In this document: positions 40,701-49,525 of the stretch, piece by piece
Layout: each line of letters starts with the position of its first letter
Numbering within the stretch: the first letter of the stretch is position 1
Assembly (NCBI RefSeq): GCF_042887685.1
Contig: NZ_JBHVOS010000005.1
Coordinates: 146,790-210,789, forward strand
DNA length: 64,000 nt
Source: Oerskovia sp042887685
Lineage (GTDB): Bacteria > Actinomycetota > Actinomycetes > Actinomycetales > Cellulomonadaceae
Reading direction: 5' to 3'
The notes under the pieces: generated by a model
Database searches by the model: none
Seen by the model: only the letters and a program-made list of their open reading frames with translations
Told to the model about the DNA's origin: nothing
Program-made: the position numbers and the translations under genes

Positions 40701-41438
40701 GTGAGACTCGCTCGGATCGCCACCCCCACCGGCCCTCGTCCCGTCGTCCAGGACGGCGACGTCTGGTCCGTGGTCACGGACCACCACGCCCCGGTCCTCG
40801 AGCGCACGGGCGAGACCCACCCCGTCGACGGCGCGCACCTCCTCGCCCCGTGCGAGCCACGTGTCGTGCTCGGCATGGCGCACAACAGCGGCCCGGCGGA
40901 CCGCCTCGTCCCACCGCAGGCGTTCACCAAGTCGGCACGCACCGTGATCGGCCCGGGCGAGCCCGTGCGCCTCGACCCGGCCGCGGGCAAGGTCGTGGTC
41001 GAGGGCGAGCTCGCGATCGTCATCGGCCGCACGGCCCGCCACCTGACGCCCGAGCAGGTCCCCGGTGCGATCCTCGGCTGGACGGTGGGCAACGACGTCA
41101 CGGCGTACGAGCAGAGCGCGCTCGACGACAAGTTCACGCAGTCCAAGAACGGCGACGGCTTCACGCCGCTCGGCCCGTGGATCGAGACGGACCTCGCGAC
41201 GCCGGGCGACCTCGCGATCGACGTCCAGGTCGACGGCGCCACGCAGGCCGAGGCGTCGACGTCGGGTCTCGCGTGGGACGTCGTCGAACAGCTCGTCTAC
41301 CTGACGTCGCACCTGACCCTCGGTCCGGGCGACGTGGTCCTCACGGGGTCGCCGAGCACGTCGGCGCACGTCCTGCCGGGCCAGACCTCCTCCATCACGA
41401 TCGAGGGCGTCGGGACGCTCACGAACCCGATCGTCTGA
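40701..41438 (+). CDS. Fumarylacetoacetate hydrolase (FAH) family protein
   Basis: 245 residues from GTG at 40701 with GGAGG upstream. The FAH fold is used by hydratases, isomerases and C-C hydrolases acting on 2-keto acids (fumarylpyruvate hydrolase, oxaloacetate tautomerase or decarboxylase, hydroxyheptadienedioate isomerase). Metal ligands are visible in VVEGELAIVIG and in GWTVGNDVTAYEQSALDDKFTQSKNGDGFTPLGPWI, which is the core family motif. LVYLTSHLTLGPGDVVLTGSPS is also typical. The N-terminal 60-residue domain is present. It stands alone, divergent from kup; the exact substrate is not predictable. Confidence 0.9.
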   Translation: MRLARIATPTGPRPVVQDGDVWSVVTDHHAPVLERTGETHPVDGAHLLAPCEPRVVLGMAHNSGPADRLVPPQAFTKSARTVIGPGEPVRLDPAAGKVVVEGELAIVIGRTARHLTPEQVPGAILGWTVGNDVTAYEQSALDDKFTQSKNGDGFTPLGPWIETDLATPGDLAIDVQVDGATQAEASTSGLAWDVVEQLVYLTSHLTLGPGDVVLTGSPSTSAHVLPGQTSSITIEGVGTLTNPIV

Positions 41439-41453
41439 CCCGACCGCCGCCCG

Positions 41454-41499
41454 CCTGTCAGGACCAGCGCGGTCCGGGGCGGACGCTCGTCCTGACAGG
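41454..41499 (+). terminator. Facing-word hairpin after the FAH-family gene
   Basis: A 16-nt arm CCTGTCAGGACCAGCG (41454-41469) faces 41484-41499 with one mismatch. The word is closely related to that of the hairpin at 526-565. Confidence 0.7.
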
Positions 41500-41648
41500 T
41501 GTGCCGCCAGGCGCGCGGCCAGGAGGCGTGCGGCCGGGCCGTACGCCGCGAGGACGGCGACCGGTCCCCCCAGGGCATGACCCGCCGTCGGGCAGGTCCA
41601 CACCGTGGCCGGACGCGGCGCACCCCGTCCCCGCCGAAGGATGGGAGC

Positions 41649-42491
41649 ATGACGAACCTCGGCCCTGCCCCCTCGACCGGCTCGCCCCTCGTCGCCTCCG
41701 GGCTGACGAAGGTCTACGGCACCGACCACACCGCCACGCACGCCCTCGCGGGCGTCTCCCTCACGGTCTCGCCCGGCGAGTCCGTCGCCATCATGGGTCC
41801 CTCGGGCTCGGGCAAGACGACGCTCCTGCACTGCCTCGCGGGGATCCTCAAGCCCACGTCGGGCACGGTGTCCTGGCGTGGCGAGGACCTGACGACCCTG
41901 AGCGAGGGCCGTCGCACGGCCCTGCGCCGCCAGGACTTCGGCTTCGTGTTCCAGTCGGGCCAGCTCCTGCCCGAGCTCCCTGCGGTCGAGAACGCCGCCC
42001 TGCCCCTCATGCTCGCGGGCACGCCGCGCGCCGAGGCCACGCAGGTCGCGGCGGCCTGGCTGGCGCACCTGGGCCTGGCCGGCATGGAGCAGCGCCGGCC
42101 GGGCGAGCTCTCGGGCGGCCAGGCGCAGCGCGTCGCGATCGCGCGCGCCCTCGTCGGGTCGCCCGGCGTCGTGTTCGCCGACGAGCCCACGGGCGCGCTC
42201 GACCAGGGCACGGGGGCCGAGGTCCTGTCCGTCCTGACGTCCGCGGTCCAGGCGTCGGGTGCGGCGCTCGTGATCGTCACGCACGACGCGGGCGTGGCCC
42301 GCTACTGCTCGCGCACCGTCACGATGCGCGACGGCCGCATCTCGGGCGAGTTCCACGCGAACGCGCCCGCGCAGCAGCGGGCCCCGCAGGCCCAGGTGCC
42401 CGACGGCGCCACGAACGCCGCGATGGCCGCGCACCCCGCGAGCGGTACCCCCTCGGCACCGCACGACCCCACGCAGGGAGCGACCCGATGA
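41649..42491 (+). CDS. ABC transporter ATPase (MacB/LolD type)
   Basis: 280 residues from ATG at 41649. Walker A GPSGSGKTT, Q-loop FVFQSGQLLPELPAVENAALPLML (typical of the MacB/LolD/SalX branch), signature LSGGQAQRVAIARALV, Walker B VVFADEPTGALD and H-loop VTHD are intact. A 50-residue Ala/Pro/Gln-rich tail follows the ATPase core. The stop overlaps the ATG of the FtsX-like permease by 4 nt. Such pairs export peptides, antimicrobials or lipoproteins, or act as sensors; the substrate here is unknown. No two-component system is adjacent. Confidence 0.93.
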   Translation: MTNLGPAPSTGSPLVASGLTKVYGTDHTATHALAGVSLTVSPGESVAIMGPSGSGKTTLLHCLAGILKPTSGTVSWRGEDLTTLSEGRRTALRRQDFGFVFQSGQLLPELPAVENAALPLMLAGTPRAEATQVAAAWLAHLGLAGMEQRRPGELSGGQAQRVAIARALVGSPGVVFADEPTGALDQGTGAEVLSVLTSAVQASGAALVIVTHDAGVARYCSRTVTMRDGRISGEFHANAPAQQRAPQAQVPDGATNAAMAAHPASGTPSAPHDPTQGATR

Positions 42492-43852
42492 AGGCCATCC
42501 TCGACCTGTGGTGGCTCCTTCGCCGCCGCAGCTCCGACAGCCGCGACCCCCAGGGGCTGACCAACGTCCTGGCGATCATCGCGTTCGCCGCGACGACCGC
42601 GATCCTGCTCGTCGTCGTCGGCGGCGTGGGTGCCTTCCTGGAGCGGGCGGGCGGGTTCGACGGCATGTCGGCCGGGGCCGAGGCAGGGGCGAGCTCGTAC
42701 GACGGCCAGTACCCGATCTTCGCGGCCATCGCGTCCCTCCTGCTCCTCATCCCGCTCGTCACGCTGGGCGGGGCCGCGGCCCGCCTCGCCGTGGCCCGCC
42801 GTGACGCCCGGCTGGCGTCTCTGCGTCTGGCCGGGGCGACGACGGGGCAGGTCGCGACCCTCACGGTCCTCGACGCGGCCGCACAGGTCCTCGTGGGCGC
42901 CCTCCTGGGGCTCGTGGGCTACGCGGCCCTGCTGCCCCTGGTCGCGCAGCTGCGCTTCCAGGGCCGGACGTTCGAGCTCTCCGAGCTGTGGGTCGGCGTG
43001 CCCGCGCTGCTGCTCGCGGTCGTGGGCGTCGTGCTCGTTGCCCTGGTCTCGGCGGCCGTCTCGCTGCGCCGGGTCGCGATCACTCCCCTGGGCGTCGCGG
43101 CCCGCGTGACGCCGCCGGGCATGAAGGCCGTGCGGCTGGTCTCGATCGCGGTCGCCTTCGTCGCGATGCTCGTCGTCACGAACGTCTCGTTCGGCGGCGC
43201 GGGGGTCACGATCGCGGTCCTCACCCTCGTGCTCGTGGCCGGGTTCGCGACGCTCAACGTCGTCGGCCCGTTCGTGATCTGGGTCGTCGGTCGCCTGACC
43301 GCGCGAGCCGCGCGCAACGTCCCGACGCTCCTCGCGGGCCGCCGCATCGTCGACTCGCCCAAGACCGCGTGGCGCTCGGTCGGTGGCGTCGCCCTGGCGA
43401 CGTTCATCGCCGGGATCACGAGCATCTTCGCGCTGTTCGACCCCGGCATGGGTGCCGACCCCGAAGAGGTCCAGTTCCTGGGCGACCTGGTCACGGGCGG
43501 CTTCCTCACCCTCGCGATCGCGGGGGTGCTGGCGGCGGTGTCGACGGGAGTCATGCAGGCCGGACGCGTGATCGACCAGCGCGGCGAGTACCGCGCACTG
43601 ACGCTCGCGGGCACCGACCTCAAGACCCTCGACAAGGCGCGGTTCCGCGAGACCGTGATCCCCCTGGCCGCGAGCGTGGGCCTCGCGACCGTCGCGTCGC
43701 TCATGTTCATGGCGCCCGTCCTCGGTCTCAACGCGTTCGCGAACGCCGACGTGGTGCTGCAGTTCCTGGCGTGCGTCGCCGGGGCGTCGGCGCTCGTGCT
43801 GGCCGGGGCGGCCGCGTCGCGGTTCGTGGTGCGGTCGGCCATGGCCGCCTGA
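42488..43852 (+). CDS. FtsX-like ABC permease
   Basis: 454 residues with eight or more helices. Two FtsX-type regions can be seen: one with ARLAVARRDARLASLRLAGATTGQVATLTVLDAAAQVLVGALLG, the second with GRVIDQRGEYRALTLAGTDLKTLDKARFRETVIPLAASVGLATV. These R-x-L-A-G segments are the cytoplasmic loops that meet the ATPase. There is no large extracytoplasmic domain, unlike MacB. Translationally coupled to its ATPase (4-nt overlap). Likely an exporter with unknown cargo. Confidence 0.88.
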   Translation: MKAILDLWWLLRRRSSDSRDPQGLTNVLAIIAFAATTAILLVVVGGVGAFLERAGGFDGMSAGAEAGASSYDGQYPIFAAIASLLLLIPLVTLGGAAARLAVARRDARLASLRLAGATTGQVATLTVLDAAAQVLVGALLGLVGYAALLPLVAQLRFQGRTFELSELWVGVPALLLAVVGVVLVALVSAAVSLRRVAITPLGVAARVTPPGMKAVRLVSIAVAFVAMLVVTNVSFGGAGVTIAVLTLVLVAGFATLNVVGPFVIWVVGRLTARAARNVPTLLAGRRIVDSPKTAWRSVGGVALATFIAGITSIFALFDPGMGADPEEVQFLGDLVTGGFLTLAIAGVLAAVSTGVMQAGRVIDQRGEYRALTLAGTDLKTLDKARFRETVIPLAASVGLATVASLMFMAPVLGLNAFANADVVLQFLACVAGASALVLAGAAASRFVVRSAMAA

Positions 43853-43900
43853 CGCGCGCCACACGGCAGGCGAGCCCTGGCTCACGCCACGCCTACCGAT

Positions 43901-43934
43901 GCCCGACGGCGGAGCTCACGTCCCGCCGTCGGGC
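43901..43934 (+). terminator. Palindromic hairpin after the ABC/FtsX pair
   Basis: GCCCGACGGCGG (43901-43912) faces CCGCCGTCGGGC (43923-43934), a perfect 12-bp stem. A related word occurs in the hairpin at 58080-58138. Confidence 0.65.
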
Positions 43935-44112
43935 ACCGGTACGCGGGGGCTCCGTGAGCGCGGGCTCGCGCTGTGCGGACCGTGCGCAGGCACCGCGGAT
44001 CGGGGCGGTTCACGCACAGCCGGCCCGGGGTGCGATGCACAGGGGGCCGCTCGGCGGCGGATGCACGGGCGGCCGCCCGGCGGCGTCGCCGCGCCGAGAT
44101 CCCGGGCAACAG

Positions 44113-44146
44113 AAAAGGCCCCGGGCCTGACGCAGCCGGGACCTTC
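44113..44146 (-). terminator. Intrinsic terminator of tRNA-Ser(GCU)
   Basis: On the minus strand AAGGTCCCGG pairs with CCGGGGCCTT (one G-T pair) and is followed by TTCTGTT. It begins 6 nt after the tRNA. Confidence 0.75.
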
Positions 44147-44151
44147 CTGAG

Positions 44152-44240
44152 CGGAGACGGAGGGATTTGAACCCTCGAACGGGTTGCCCCGTTACCACCT
44201 TAGCAGGGTGGCGCACTAGACCTGACTATGCGACGTCTCC
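44152..44240 (-). tRNA. tRNA-Ser (anticodon GCT)
   Basis: Acceptor arms GGAGACG and CGTCTCC, discriminator G, anticodon loop CTGCTAA giving GCT, a long variable arm (class II tRNA) and T-arm GAGGGTTCAAATCCCTC. 89 nt; CCA not encoded. Confidence 0.97.
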
Positions 44241-44366
44241 ATGCTCGGATGCTAGGCACCGAGCGTCGCAAGGCTACCTTCTCGGGGCGCTGCGGAGCAA
44301 AACAGGGGCGCGAGCGGCGCGTTCCCTGCCCTGCCGCCAAGTCCTCCCCACCCCAGGACGGCCAGA

Positions 44367-44395
44367 GCCGCCCTCCTCGCGGTGAGGAGGGCGGC
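44367..44395 (-). terminator. Hairpin after the MMPL gene
   Basis: GCCGCCCTCCTC (44367-44378) faces its perfect complement at 44384-44395 with a 5-nt loop, 38 nt beyond the stop on the minus strand. Confidence 0.75.
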
Positions 44396-44432
44396 CCGGG
44401 CCGTGTCACGGCAGCACGCTGACCGTGAGGGG

Positions 44433-47042
44433 TCAGCCGCGGACGCCCGCGGCGTCCTTGTCGAGGTCGTCCTCGGGCGAGGTCTCCGAGACGCCCACGG
44501 CCGCGTGCGGGTGACGCCGCTCGAGCGAGGCGCCCTCCACGTCGACGTCCGGCAGGATCTTGTCGAGCCAGCGCGGCAGCCACCAGGCCTTGTCCCCCGC
44601 GAGGTGCATGAGCGCGGGCACGACCATCATGCGGATCACGAACGCGTCGACCAGCACGCCGAACGCGAGCGCGAAACCGATCGGCCGGATCATCGCGCTG
44701 TGCGAGAAGATGAAGCCGCCGAACACCGCGATCATGATGATCGCCGCGGCCGTCACGACCGAGCGACCGGCCCTCACACCCTGCACGACCGCGATGCGCG
44801 CGGGAGCGCCGTGCGCGTACGCCTCACGCATGCCCGACCCGAGGAAGAGCATGTAGTCCATCGCAAGCCCGAACAGGATGCCCACCAGGATGGTCGGCAG
44901 GAAGTTCAGGATCGGGCCAGGGCTCTCGACGCCGAACACGCCGCCCAGCCAGCCCCACTGGTAGATCGCGACGACCCCGCCGAGCGCGGCGAAGTACGAC
45001 AGGATGAACCCGAGCGTCGCGATGACCGGGACGAAGATCGACCGGAACACCAGCACCAGGATGATCAGCGACAGGCCGACCACGACCGCGAGGTAGACGG
45101 GCAGCGCGGACGCGAGCTTCTCAGAGATGTCGACGTTGCCGCTCGCCGAGCCCGCGACGCCGATCTCGTACGTCCCGTCGATCGGCGACATGTCGCGCAG
45201 CGTGTGCACGAGCTCCTCGGTCGACTCGCTCGTGGGACCCTCGGCGGGCACCACCTGGAACGCCGCGACCGAGCCGTCCTCGGACGTGCCGATGGGCGCG
45301 ACCGCCACGACGTCGTCCTGGTCGAAGAGCGCCTGGGCGATCTCCACCTGGGCTGTCATGGACTCGGCCTCAGACCCCGCCTCGGCGGCGGGCAGGTCCG
45401 CGACGACGAGCAGCGTCCCGTTCTGCCCCTCGCCGAACTTCTCGGCCAGCGTCGAGTAGGCCTGGTACTGCGTCGAGTCGTGCGGCTCGGTCGAGCCGTC
45501 GGGCAGGTTGAGACGCAGGTCGAGCGCGGGCAGCGCGACGAGCAGCAGCGCCGCGATGCCGACGACGACACGGACGACGGCCCAGCCGGTCGACATGGGG
45601 CGGACCGCGGCGGGTGCCGGGGCGGCCTCCTGGGCACCCTGGGCCTCCTGGGTCGCGGCCACCGACGCGCCTGCCGTGCCCGCGAGGCGCGCACGCTCCT
45701 TCTTGCTGAGGATCCGCGCACCCACGAGACCGAGCAGCGCAGGCGTGAGCGTCACGGCGATGAGGACCGCGATCGCGATGCACGCCGCACCGACCGTGCC
45801 CATGAGCCCCAGGAAGGGGATGCCCGTGACGTTGAGGGCGAGCAGCGCGACGAGCACCGTCGTGCCCGCGAACACGACCGCGTTGCCCGACGTCCCGTTG
45901 GCCAGCGCGATCGACTCGTGCAGCTCGTCGCCCGCCTTGAGCTGACGACGGTGCCGGTTGACGATGAAGAGCGAGTAGTCGATCCCGACCGCCAGCCCGA
46001 GCATGAGCCCGAGCACGGGCGTCACGGACGCCATCTCGACGACCCCGGACAGGGACAGCGCACCGAGCGCACCGATGCCCACGCCGATCAGGGCCGTGAG
46101 GATCGGCAGGCCGGCACCGATGAGCGTGCCGAGCATGACGACGAGCACGACCGCGGCGACCAGCAGGCCGACGATCTCCCCCGCACCGATGATGCTCGGG
46201 GCGCCCATGGTCATGTCGGCCGAGAGGTTCACCTCGAGGTCCGCTGGGGCACCGTCGAAGACCGTGACGAGCGCGTCCTTGGTCTCCTGCGGGATCTCCA
46301 TCTGCGGGTCCGCGAACGAGATCATGACGATCGCGGTCGTGCCGTCCTCGGAGACCATGCGGATCTCGGAGGCCATGTCGAGCAGCGTCGCGCCCTGCTC
46401 GAGCTGGGCGCTCTGCTCCTCGAGCTGGCTCGCACCGTCGTCGAGCACGGTCTGCTGCGTCTCGAGCGCGGCGAGCCCCTGGTCGATCGTCGCCTGCTGC
46501 GCGTCGAGCTGGGGCTGAGCCTGGGCGAGCATGCCCGCGGCCTCCGCCTGGGCCCGCGCCGCGTCGAGCTGGGCCTGACCGGCGTCCAGCTGGGCACGAC
46601 CCGCGTCGAGCTGGGCCTGACCGGCCTCGAGCTGCGTGCGCCCGGCCTCGACCTGGGCGCGGCCGTCGTCGACCTGCTGCTGCTGCGCGGCGCGGTCCGC
46701 CTCGGTCACGAACGGGTCCATGACCGCCGTGACACCGTCGACGCTTGAGGCATCCGCGACGAGCGCCGCGATCTCGTCCTGCTGTGCCGTGGTCAGCTTC
46801 TCGCCGTCGGCCGACTGGACGACGACGGTCCCCGTCCCGCCCGACGCGTCGGGGAAGTCGCTCTGCAGGCGGTCGGTGACCTCCGCGGTGGGTGTCCCGG
46901 GGATCGAGAAGGTCGTCGCGAGGGTGCCGGCGCCCAGGGCGAACGCGACGCCCGCGGCGACGAGGATCGCGAGCCACGCGACGACCACCGTCTTCGCGCG
47001 TCGCGCCGACCAGCGGCCGACGCGGTAGAGAAATTCAGCCAT
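44433..47042 (-). CDS. MMPL/RND-family membrane transporter
   Basis: 869 residues from ATG at 47042 (AAGGA upstream). Two MMPL halves are visible with the proton-relay motifs VGIDYSLFIVNRHRRQ and AMDYMLFLGSGMREAYAHG. The first extracytoplasmic loop (about residues 90-250) contains a long Ala/Gln/Asp coiled-coil built from seven-residue repeats (AQLDAGQ-like), longer than in classical MmpL proteins. The family exports lipids, siderophores or drugs using the proton gradient. The tetR 40 nt upstream on the same strand is the likely regulator. Substrate unknown. Confidence 0.92.
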   Translation of the reverse strand: MAEFLYRVGRWSARRAKTVVVAWLAILVAAGVAFALGAGTLATTFSIPGTPTAEVTDRLQSDFPDASGGTGTVVVQSADGEKLTTAQQDEIAALVADASSVDGVTAVMDPFVTEADRAAQQQQVDDGRAQVEAGRTQLEAGQAQLDAGRAQLDAGQAQLDAARAQAEAAGMLAQAQPQLDAQQATIDQGLAALETQQTVLDDGASQLEEQSAQLEQGATLLDMASEIRMVSEDGTTAIVMISFADPQMEIPQETKDALVTVFDGAPADLEVNLSADMTMGAPSIIGAGEIVGLLVAAVVLVVMLGTLIGAGLPILTALIGVGIGALGALSLSGVVEMASVTPVLGLMLGLAVGIDYSLFIVNRHRRQLKAGDELHESIALANGTSGNAVVFAGTTVLVALLALNVTGIPFLGLMGTVGAACIAIAVLIAVTLTPALLGLVGARILSKKERARLAGTAGASVAATQEAQGAQEAAPAPAAVRPMSTGWAVVRVVVGIAALLLVALPALDLRLNLPDGSTEPHDSTQYQAYSTLAEKFGEGQNGTLLVVADLPAAEAGSEAESMTAQVEIAQALFDQDDVVAVAPIGTSEDGSVAAFQVVPAEGPTSESTEELVHTLRDMSPIDGTYEIGVAGSASGNVDISEKLASALPVYLAVVVGLSLIILVLVFRSIFVPVIATLGFILSYFAALGGVVAIYQWGWLGGVFGVESPGPILNFLPTILVGILFGLAMDYMLFLGSGMREAYAHGAPARIAVVQGVRAGRSVVTAAAIIMIAVFGGFIFSHSAMIRPIGFALAFGVLVDAFVIRMMVVPALMHLAGDKAWWLPRWLDKILPDVDVEGASLERRHPHAAVGVSETSPEDDLDKDAAGVRG
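46561..46665 (-). repeat. 21-nt tandem repeats coding the MMPL coiled coil
   Basis: Five 21-nt units (GCGTCGAGCTGGGCCTGACC-like on the plus strand) encode A-Q-L-D-A-G-Q heptads. Heptad spacing fits a coiled coil in the first extracytoplasmic loop. Confidence 0.8.
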
Positions 47043-47082
47043 GAGAGTCCTTCGGTTGCGCGCGAGTACGCGGATGGGTGGG

Positions 47083-47778
47083 TCAGCGGGTGCGGCGTGA
47101 CGACGCGACCGGCTGGTGGCCGGTCCGGGTCGCGTCGAGGAGCCGTTCGAGCAGGTCGGTCCAGGCCTCACGCGTGGTGGGGTCGTCGACCGCACCCGTC
47201 ACGTCGACCCAGCGGAGGTAGACGACGATCAGCCCGCTCATGAGCGAGCCGACGAGGAGCTCGACGTCGAACGGGTCGGCGTCGGGGTGGCTCGCGGCCA
47301 GCGCCACGGTGAGGCGCATGCTCACGTCGGCGAAGACCTTGATGAGGGTGTACGCGCGTCGGGGCGAGGGGCCACCCTCGTCGCCCAGCACACGGGTCAG
47401 GTACACCAGGGGGGTCACGAAGTCGGTCGAGCGCAGGGCGTCCGCGACCTCGTCGAACAGCGTGACGTCAGGCCTGTGCCCGACCTGGTGGTCGGGCACG
47501 CCCTGCTGGTCCGGCACGCCCTGCTGGTCGGACGCGATGGCGTCGAGCCGGTCGAGCGCCGCGCCGACGACCTCGCTGCAGACCTCGGTCACGACGTCGT
47601 CGAGCGACGCGAAGTGGTTGAACACCGTGCGCCGGGAGACGTCGGCGCGGTCCGCGAGCTCGTCGACCGAGAACCTCGTCCCGCCCGACTCCCCGATCAG
47701 GGCGGCGGCGGCGTCGACGATGGCCCGCCGGTGGCGGGCCTTGAGCGCAGCACGACGATCGACCGCAGGAAGGGACAT
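47083..47778 (-). CDS. TetR-family regulator of the MMPL transporter
   Basis: 231 residues. Helix-turn-helix at residues 15-62: RHRRAIVDAAAALIGESGGTRFSVDELADRADVSRRTVFNHFASLDDVV. The ligand domain contains a short duplication (DQQGVP twice, from an 18-nt repeat at 47495-47529). ATG at 47778 lies 6 nt after a TAGCGT -10 hexamer, so the mRNA is probably leaderless. A perfect GTGCATCGATGCAC palindrome between -35 and -10 is the likely autoregulatory operator. The MMPL gene follows 40 nt after the stop, probably in the same transcript. Confidence 0.92.
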   Translation of the reverse strand: MSLPAVDRRAALKARHRRAIVDAAAALIGESGGTRFSVDELADRADVSRRTVFNHFASLDDVVTEVCSEVVGAALDRLDAIASDQQGVPDQQGVPDHQVGHRPDVTLFDEVADALRSTDFVTPLVYLTRVLGDEGGPSPRRAYTLIKVFADVSMRLTVALAASHPDADPFDVELLVGSLMSGLIVVYLRWVDVTGAVDDPTTREAWTDLLERLLDATRTGHQPVASSRRTR

Positions 47779-47784
47779 GTCTCT

Positions 47785-47814
47785 ACGCTAGGTGCATCGA
47801 TGCACTCGGTGCAA
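47785..47814 (-). promoter_or_regulatory. Promoter of the tetR-MMPL operon
   Basis: -35 TTGCAC (47809-47814), 18-nt spacer, -10 TAGCGT (47785-47790) on the minus strand. The expected start point falls on the ATG. Confidence 0.65.
47792..47805. promoter_or_regulatory. TetR operator GTGCATCGATGCAC
   Basis: A perfect 14-bp palindrome placed exactly between the -35 and -10 hexamers of the tetR-MMPL promoter. Confidence 0.8.
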
Positions 47815-47847
47815 CAAACCTGGTCAGAGGCTGGGTCGGACCAGGTC

Positions 47848-49119
47848 CTATCGCTCGAACGTCCAGTTCTTGTCCGTCAGCATGCGGGCCACCGCGAGCC
47901 CGATCGCGAGCGCGACGATCACCAGCCCGGCCTCGACGGTCGACGCCAGGGCCTCGAGCGTGGCACCGCTGTTGAACTCGTAGACGGCCCGGTACGCCGT
48001 CACGCCCGGCACCATGATGACGACGGCGGGCACCGACATCGTGATGCGGGGCACCTTCATGGCGGGGGCGATGTAGGCCGCCAGGACACCGACGATGAGC
48101 GCGGTCGCCGCCGCAGCAGCCTGCGACGCGAAGCCCGCGTCGATGAGCTCGAGGCGCGCCACGTTCGCGACCATGCCGATCGACGCCGCGCCCACGGCCA
48201 TCCTCCACGGGCTGTTGAACATCAACGCGAAGCCCAGCACCCCCGCGAAGCTCGCGAGCGCACGCAGCGCCACGAACAGCGTCTCGTCCAGGGCGGGCGG
48301 CGGGAGCCGGTCGGGCTGGAGCCCCGCGATCGCCGAGATCGCCCACACCGCCAGGGCCGCCGACGCCAGGATCATCAGGGCGTACGTCATACGTGCGATA
48401 CCGGCCGAGAAGTCGAGCTTGGCGAGGTCGAGCGCCGCGGTCACCAGGGCGAACCCGGGGACGAGGAACAGGACCGCGGACACGTAGCCCGCCTCGTGGC
48501 CCCCCGCGACCCCCATCAGGTTCTCGAAGGCGAGCACGATCAGCAGGTAGGCCGACGCGGCCACGGTCGCCGCGAGCATCGTGGTGCCGAACTGGTTGAT
48601 GCCCTTGTGCAGCATGGCCCGACGCACCATCTGGCCGAAGAACGCCCCGACGAACACGGCGCCGCACTCGATGACCCCGCCGTTGTTGAGGAACGCGAAC
48701 GCCGCACAGGCGATCGCTGCCCACAGGGCGTTGAGGAACGCGCCGTAGAGCAGCGGCTTGGCGGCGATCCGTTCGAGCTCTGCGTCGACCTCCGCGGCCG
48801 TGACCTGCTCGGGCAGGTCGCCGACGTACGCCTCGAGCTCGGACAACCGGTCGGAGTTGATGCCGACGGCCCGGACCTCCGCCACCTCGGTGCGGAAGTT
48901 GCGGTCCCGGTACGACGTCGCGGTGATCTCCGTGAGCGTCACGTGCGCCGCCGTGCGGTCGAGCCCCAGCGCGCGACCCACACGCGTCATGTGGGACTTC
49001 ACGCGGTAGCTGCCGGTCCCGGCCGAGAGTGCGAGGTGGCCGACCCTCAGGACGGTCCCCGACTGCCGCACCAGCTCGCTCGGCCCCAGGCCCGGTTCGT
49101 CGGTCGCGTCTGCTGTCAC
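47848..49119 (-). CDS. ThrE-family threonine/serine exporter
   Basis: 423 residues from GTG at 49119, with no convincing Shine-Dalgarno. The N-terminal 150 residues are the cytoplasmic ThrE/DUF1212 domain (LSAGTGSYRVKSHMTRVGRALGLD, then VTLTEITATSYRD). About ten helices follow, including GAFFGQMVRRAMLHKGINQFGTTMLAA and MSVPAVVIMVPGVTAYRAVYEFNSG. ThrE of Corynebacterium glutamicum exports threonine and serine with proton exchange; this protein fuses the two DUF1212/DUF3815 halves as in that protein. It stands alone, divergent from nothing obvious, with the tRNA-Ser terminator upstream. Confidence 0.9.
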   Translation of the reverse strand: MTADATDEPGLGPSELVRQSGTVLRVGHLALSAGTGSYRVKSHMTRVGRALGLDRTAAHVTLTEITATSYRDRNFRTEVAEVRAVGINSDRLSELEAYVGDLPEQVTAAEVDAELERIAAKPLLYGAFLNALWAAIACAAFAFLNNGGVIECGAVFVGAFFGQMVRRAMLHKGINQFGTTMLAATVAASAYLLIVLAFENLMGVAGGHEAGYVSAVLFLVPGFALVTAALDLAKLDFSAGIARMTYALMILASAALAVWAISAIAGLQPDRLPPPALDETLFVALRALASFAGVLGFALMFNSPWRMAVGAASIGMVANVARLELIDAGFASQAAAAATALIVGVLAAYIAPAMKVPRITMSVPAVVIMVPGVTAYRAVYEFNSGATLEALASTVEAGLVIVALAIGLAVARMLTDKNWTFER

Positions 49120-49224
49120 CCCGACATGATCGCCCGTCCGGCGCCCGCGTGCACCCAAGGCCCGGTGCGGTGAGACGGTCCGGTCCACGCTCCCCGACGG
49201 AGAGTCAGAATCCTCCCGAGGCGT

Positions 49225-49261
49225 CGAGAGGCCCCGGACCGCGCGGGTCCGGGGCCTCTCG
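49225..49261 (-). terminator. Terminator of tRNA-Ser(UGA)
   Basis: A perfect 16-bp stem (CGAGAGGCCCCGGACC with its complement) and a GCGCG loop, 5 nt after the tRNA end. Confidence 0.85.
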
Positions 49262-49266
49262 GAAGG

Positions 49267-49351
49267 CGGAGGGCGAGGGATTCGAACCCCCGGTTGCTTG
49301 CGCAACAACGGTTTTCAAGACCGTCACATTAGGCCGCTCTGTCAGCCCTCC
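49267..49351 (-). tRNA. tRNA-Ser (anticodon TGA)
   Basis: Acceptor arms GGAGGGC and GCCCTCC, discriminator G, anticodon loop CTTGAAA giving TGA, long variable arm and T-arm GGGGGTTCGAATCCCTC. 85 nt; CCA not encoded. Confidence 0.97.
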
Positions 49352-49427
49352 AGATTGCTCCGACGCACATTCTGGCACGCCCGAGCGGTCGGGCGCGCCG
49401 TGCGCCTCCCGACCGGGCACCACGATC

Positions 49428-49479
49428 ACCGCACGACGACGGCGGGTCACCTGGGTGAGGTGACCCGCCGTCGTGCGGT
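49428..49479 (-). terminator. Large hairpin after the conservon operon
   Basis: A stem of more than 20 bp (one 3-nt bulge) between 49428-49452 and 49458-49479, 47 nt after the cvnD stop on the minus strand. Confidence 0.8.
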
Positions 49480-49525
49480 GAGTCGTCGCGCGACGCACCC
49501 CGCAGGGTGGTCGCCGAGGGTCGGT

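Noticed and set aside
46561..46665. 21-nt repeats in the MMPL gene as members of the 12-nt core array family
   Set aside because: The period is the same, but the sequence lacks the GCCGAGGGTGAC core and is explained by coiled-coil heptads.
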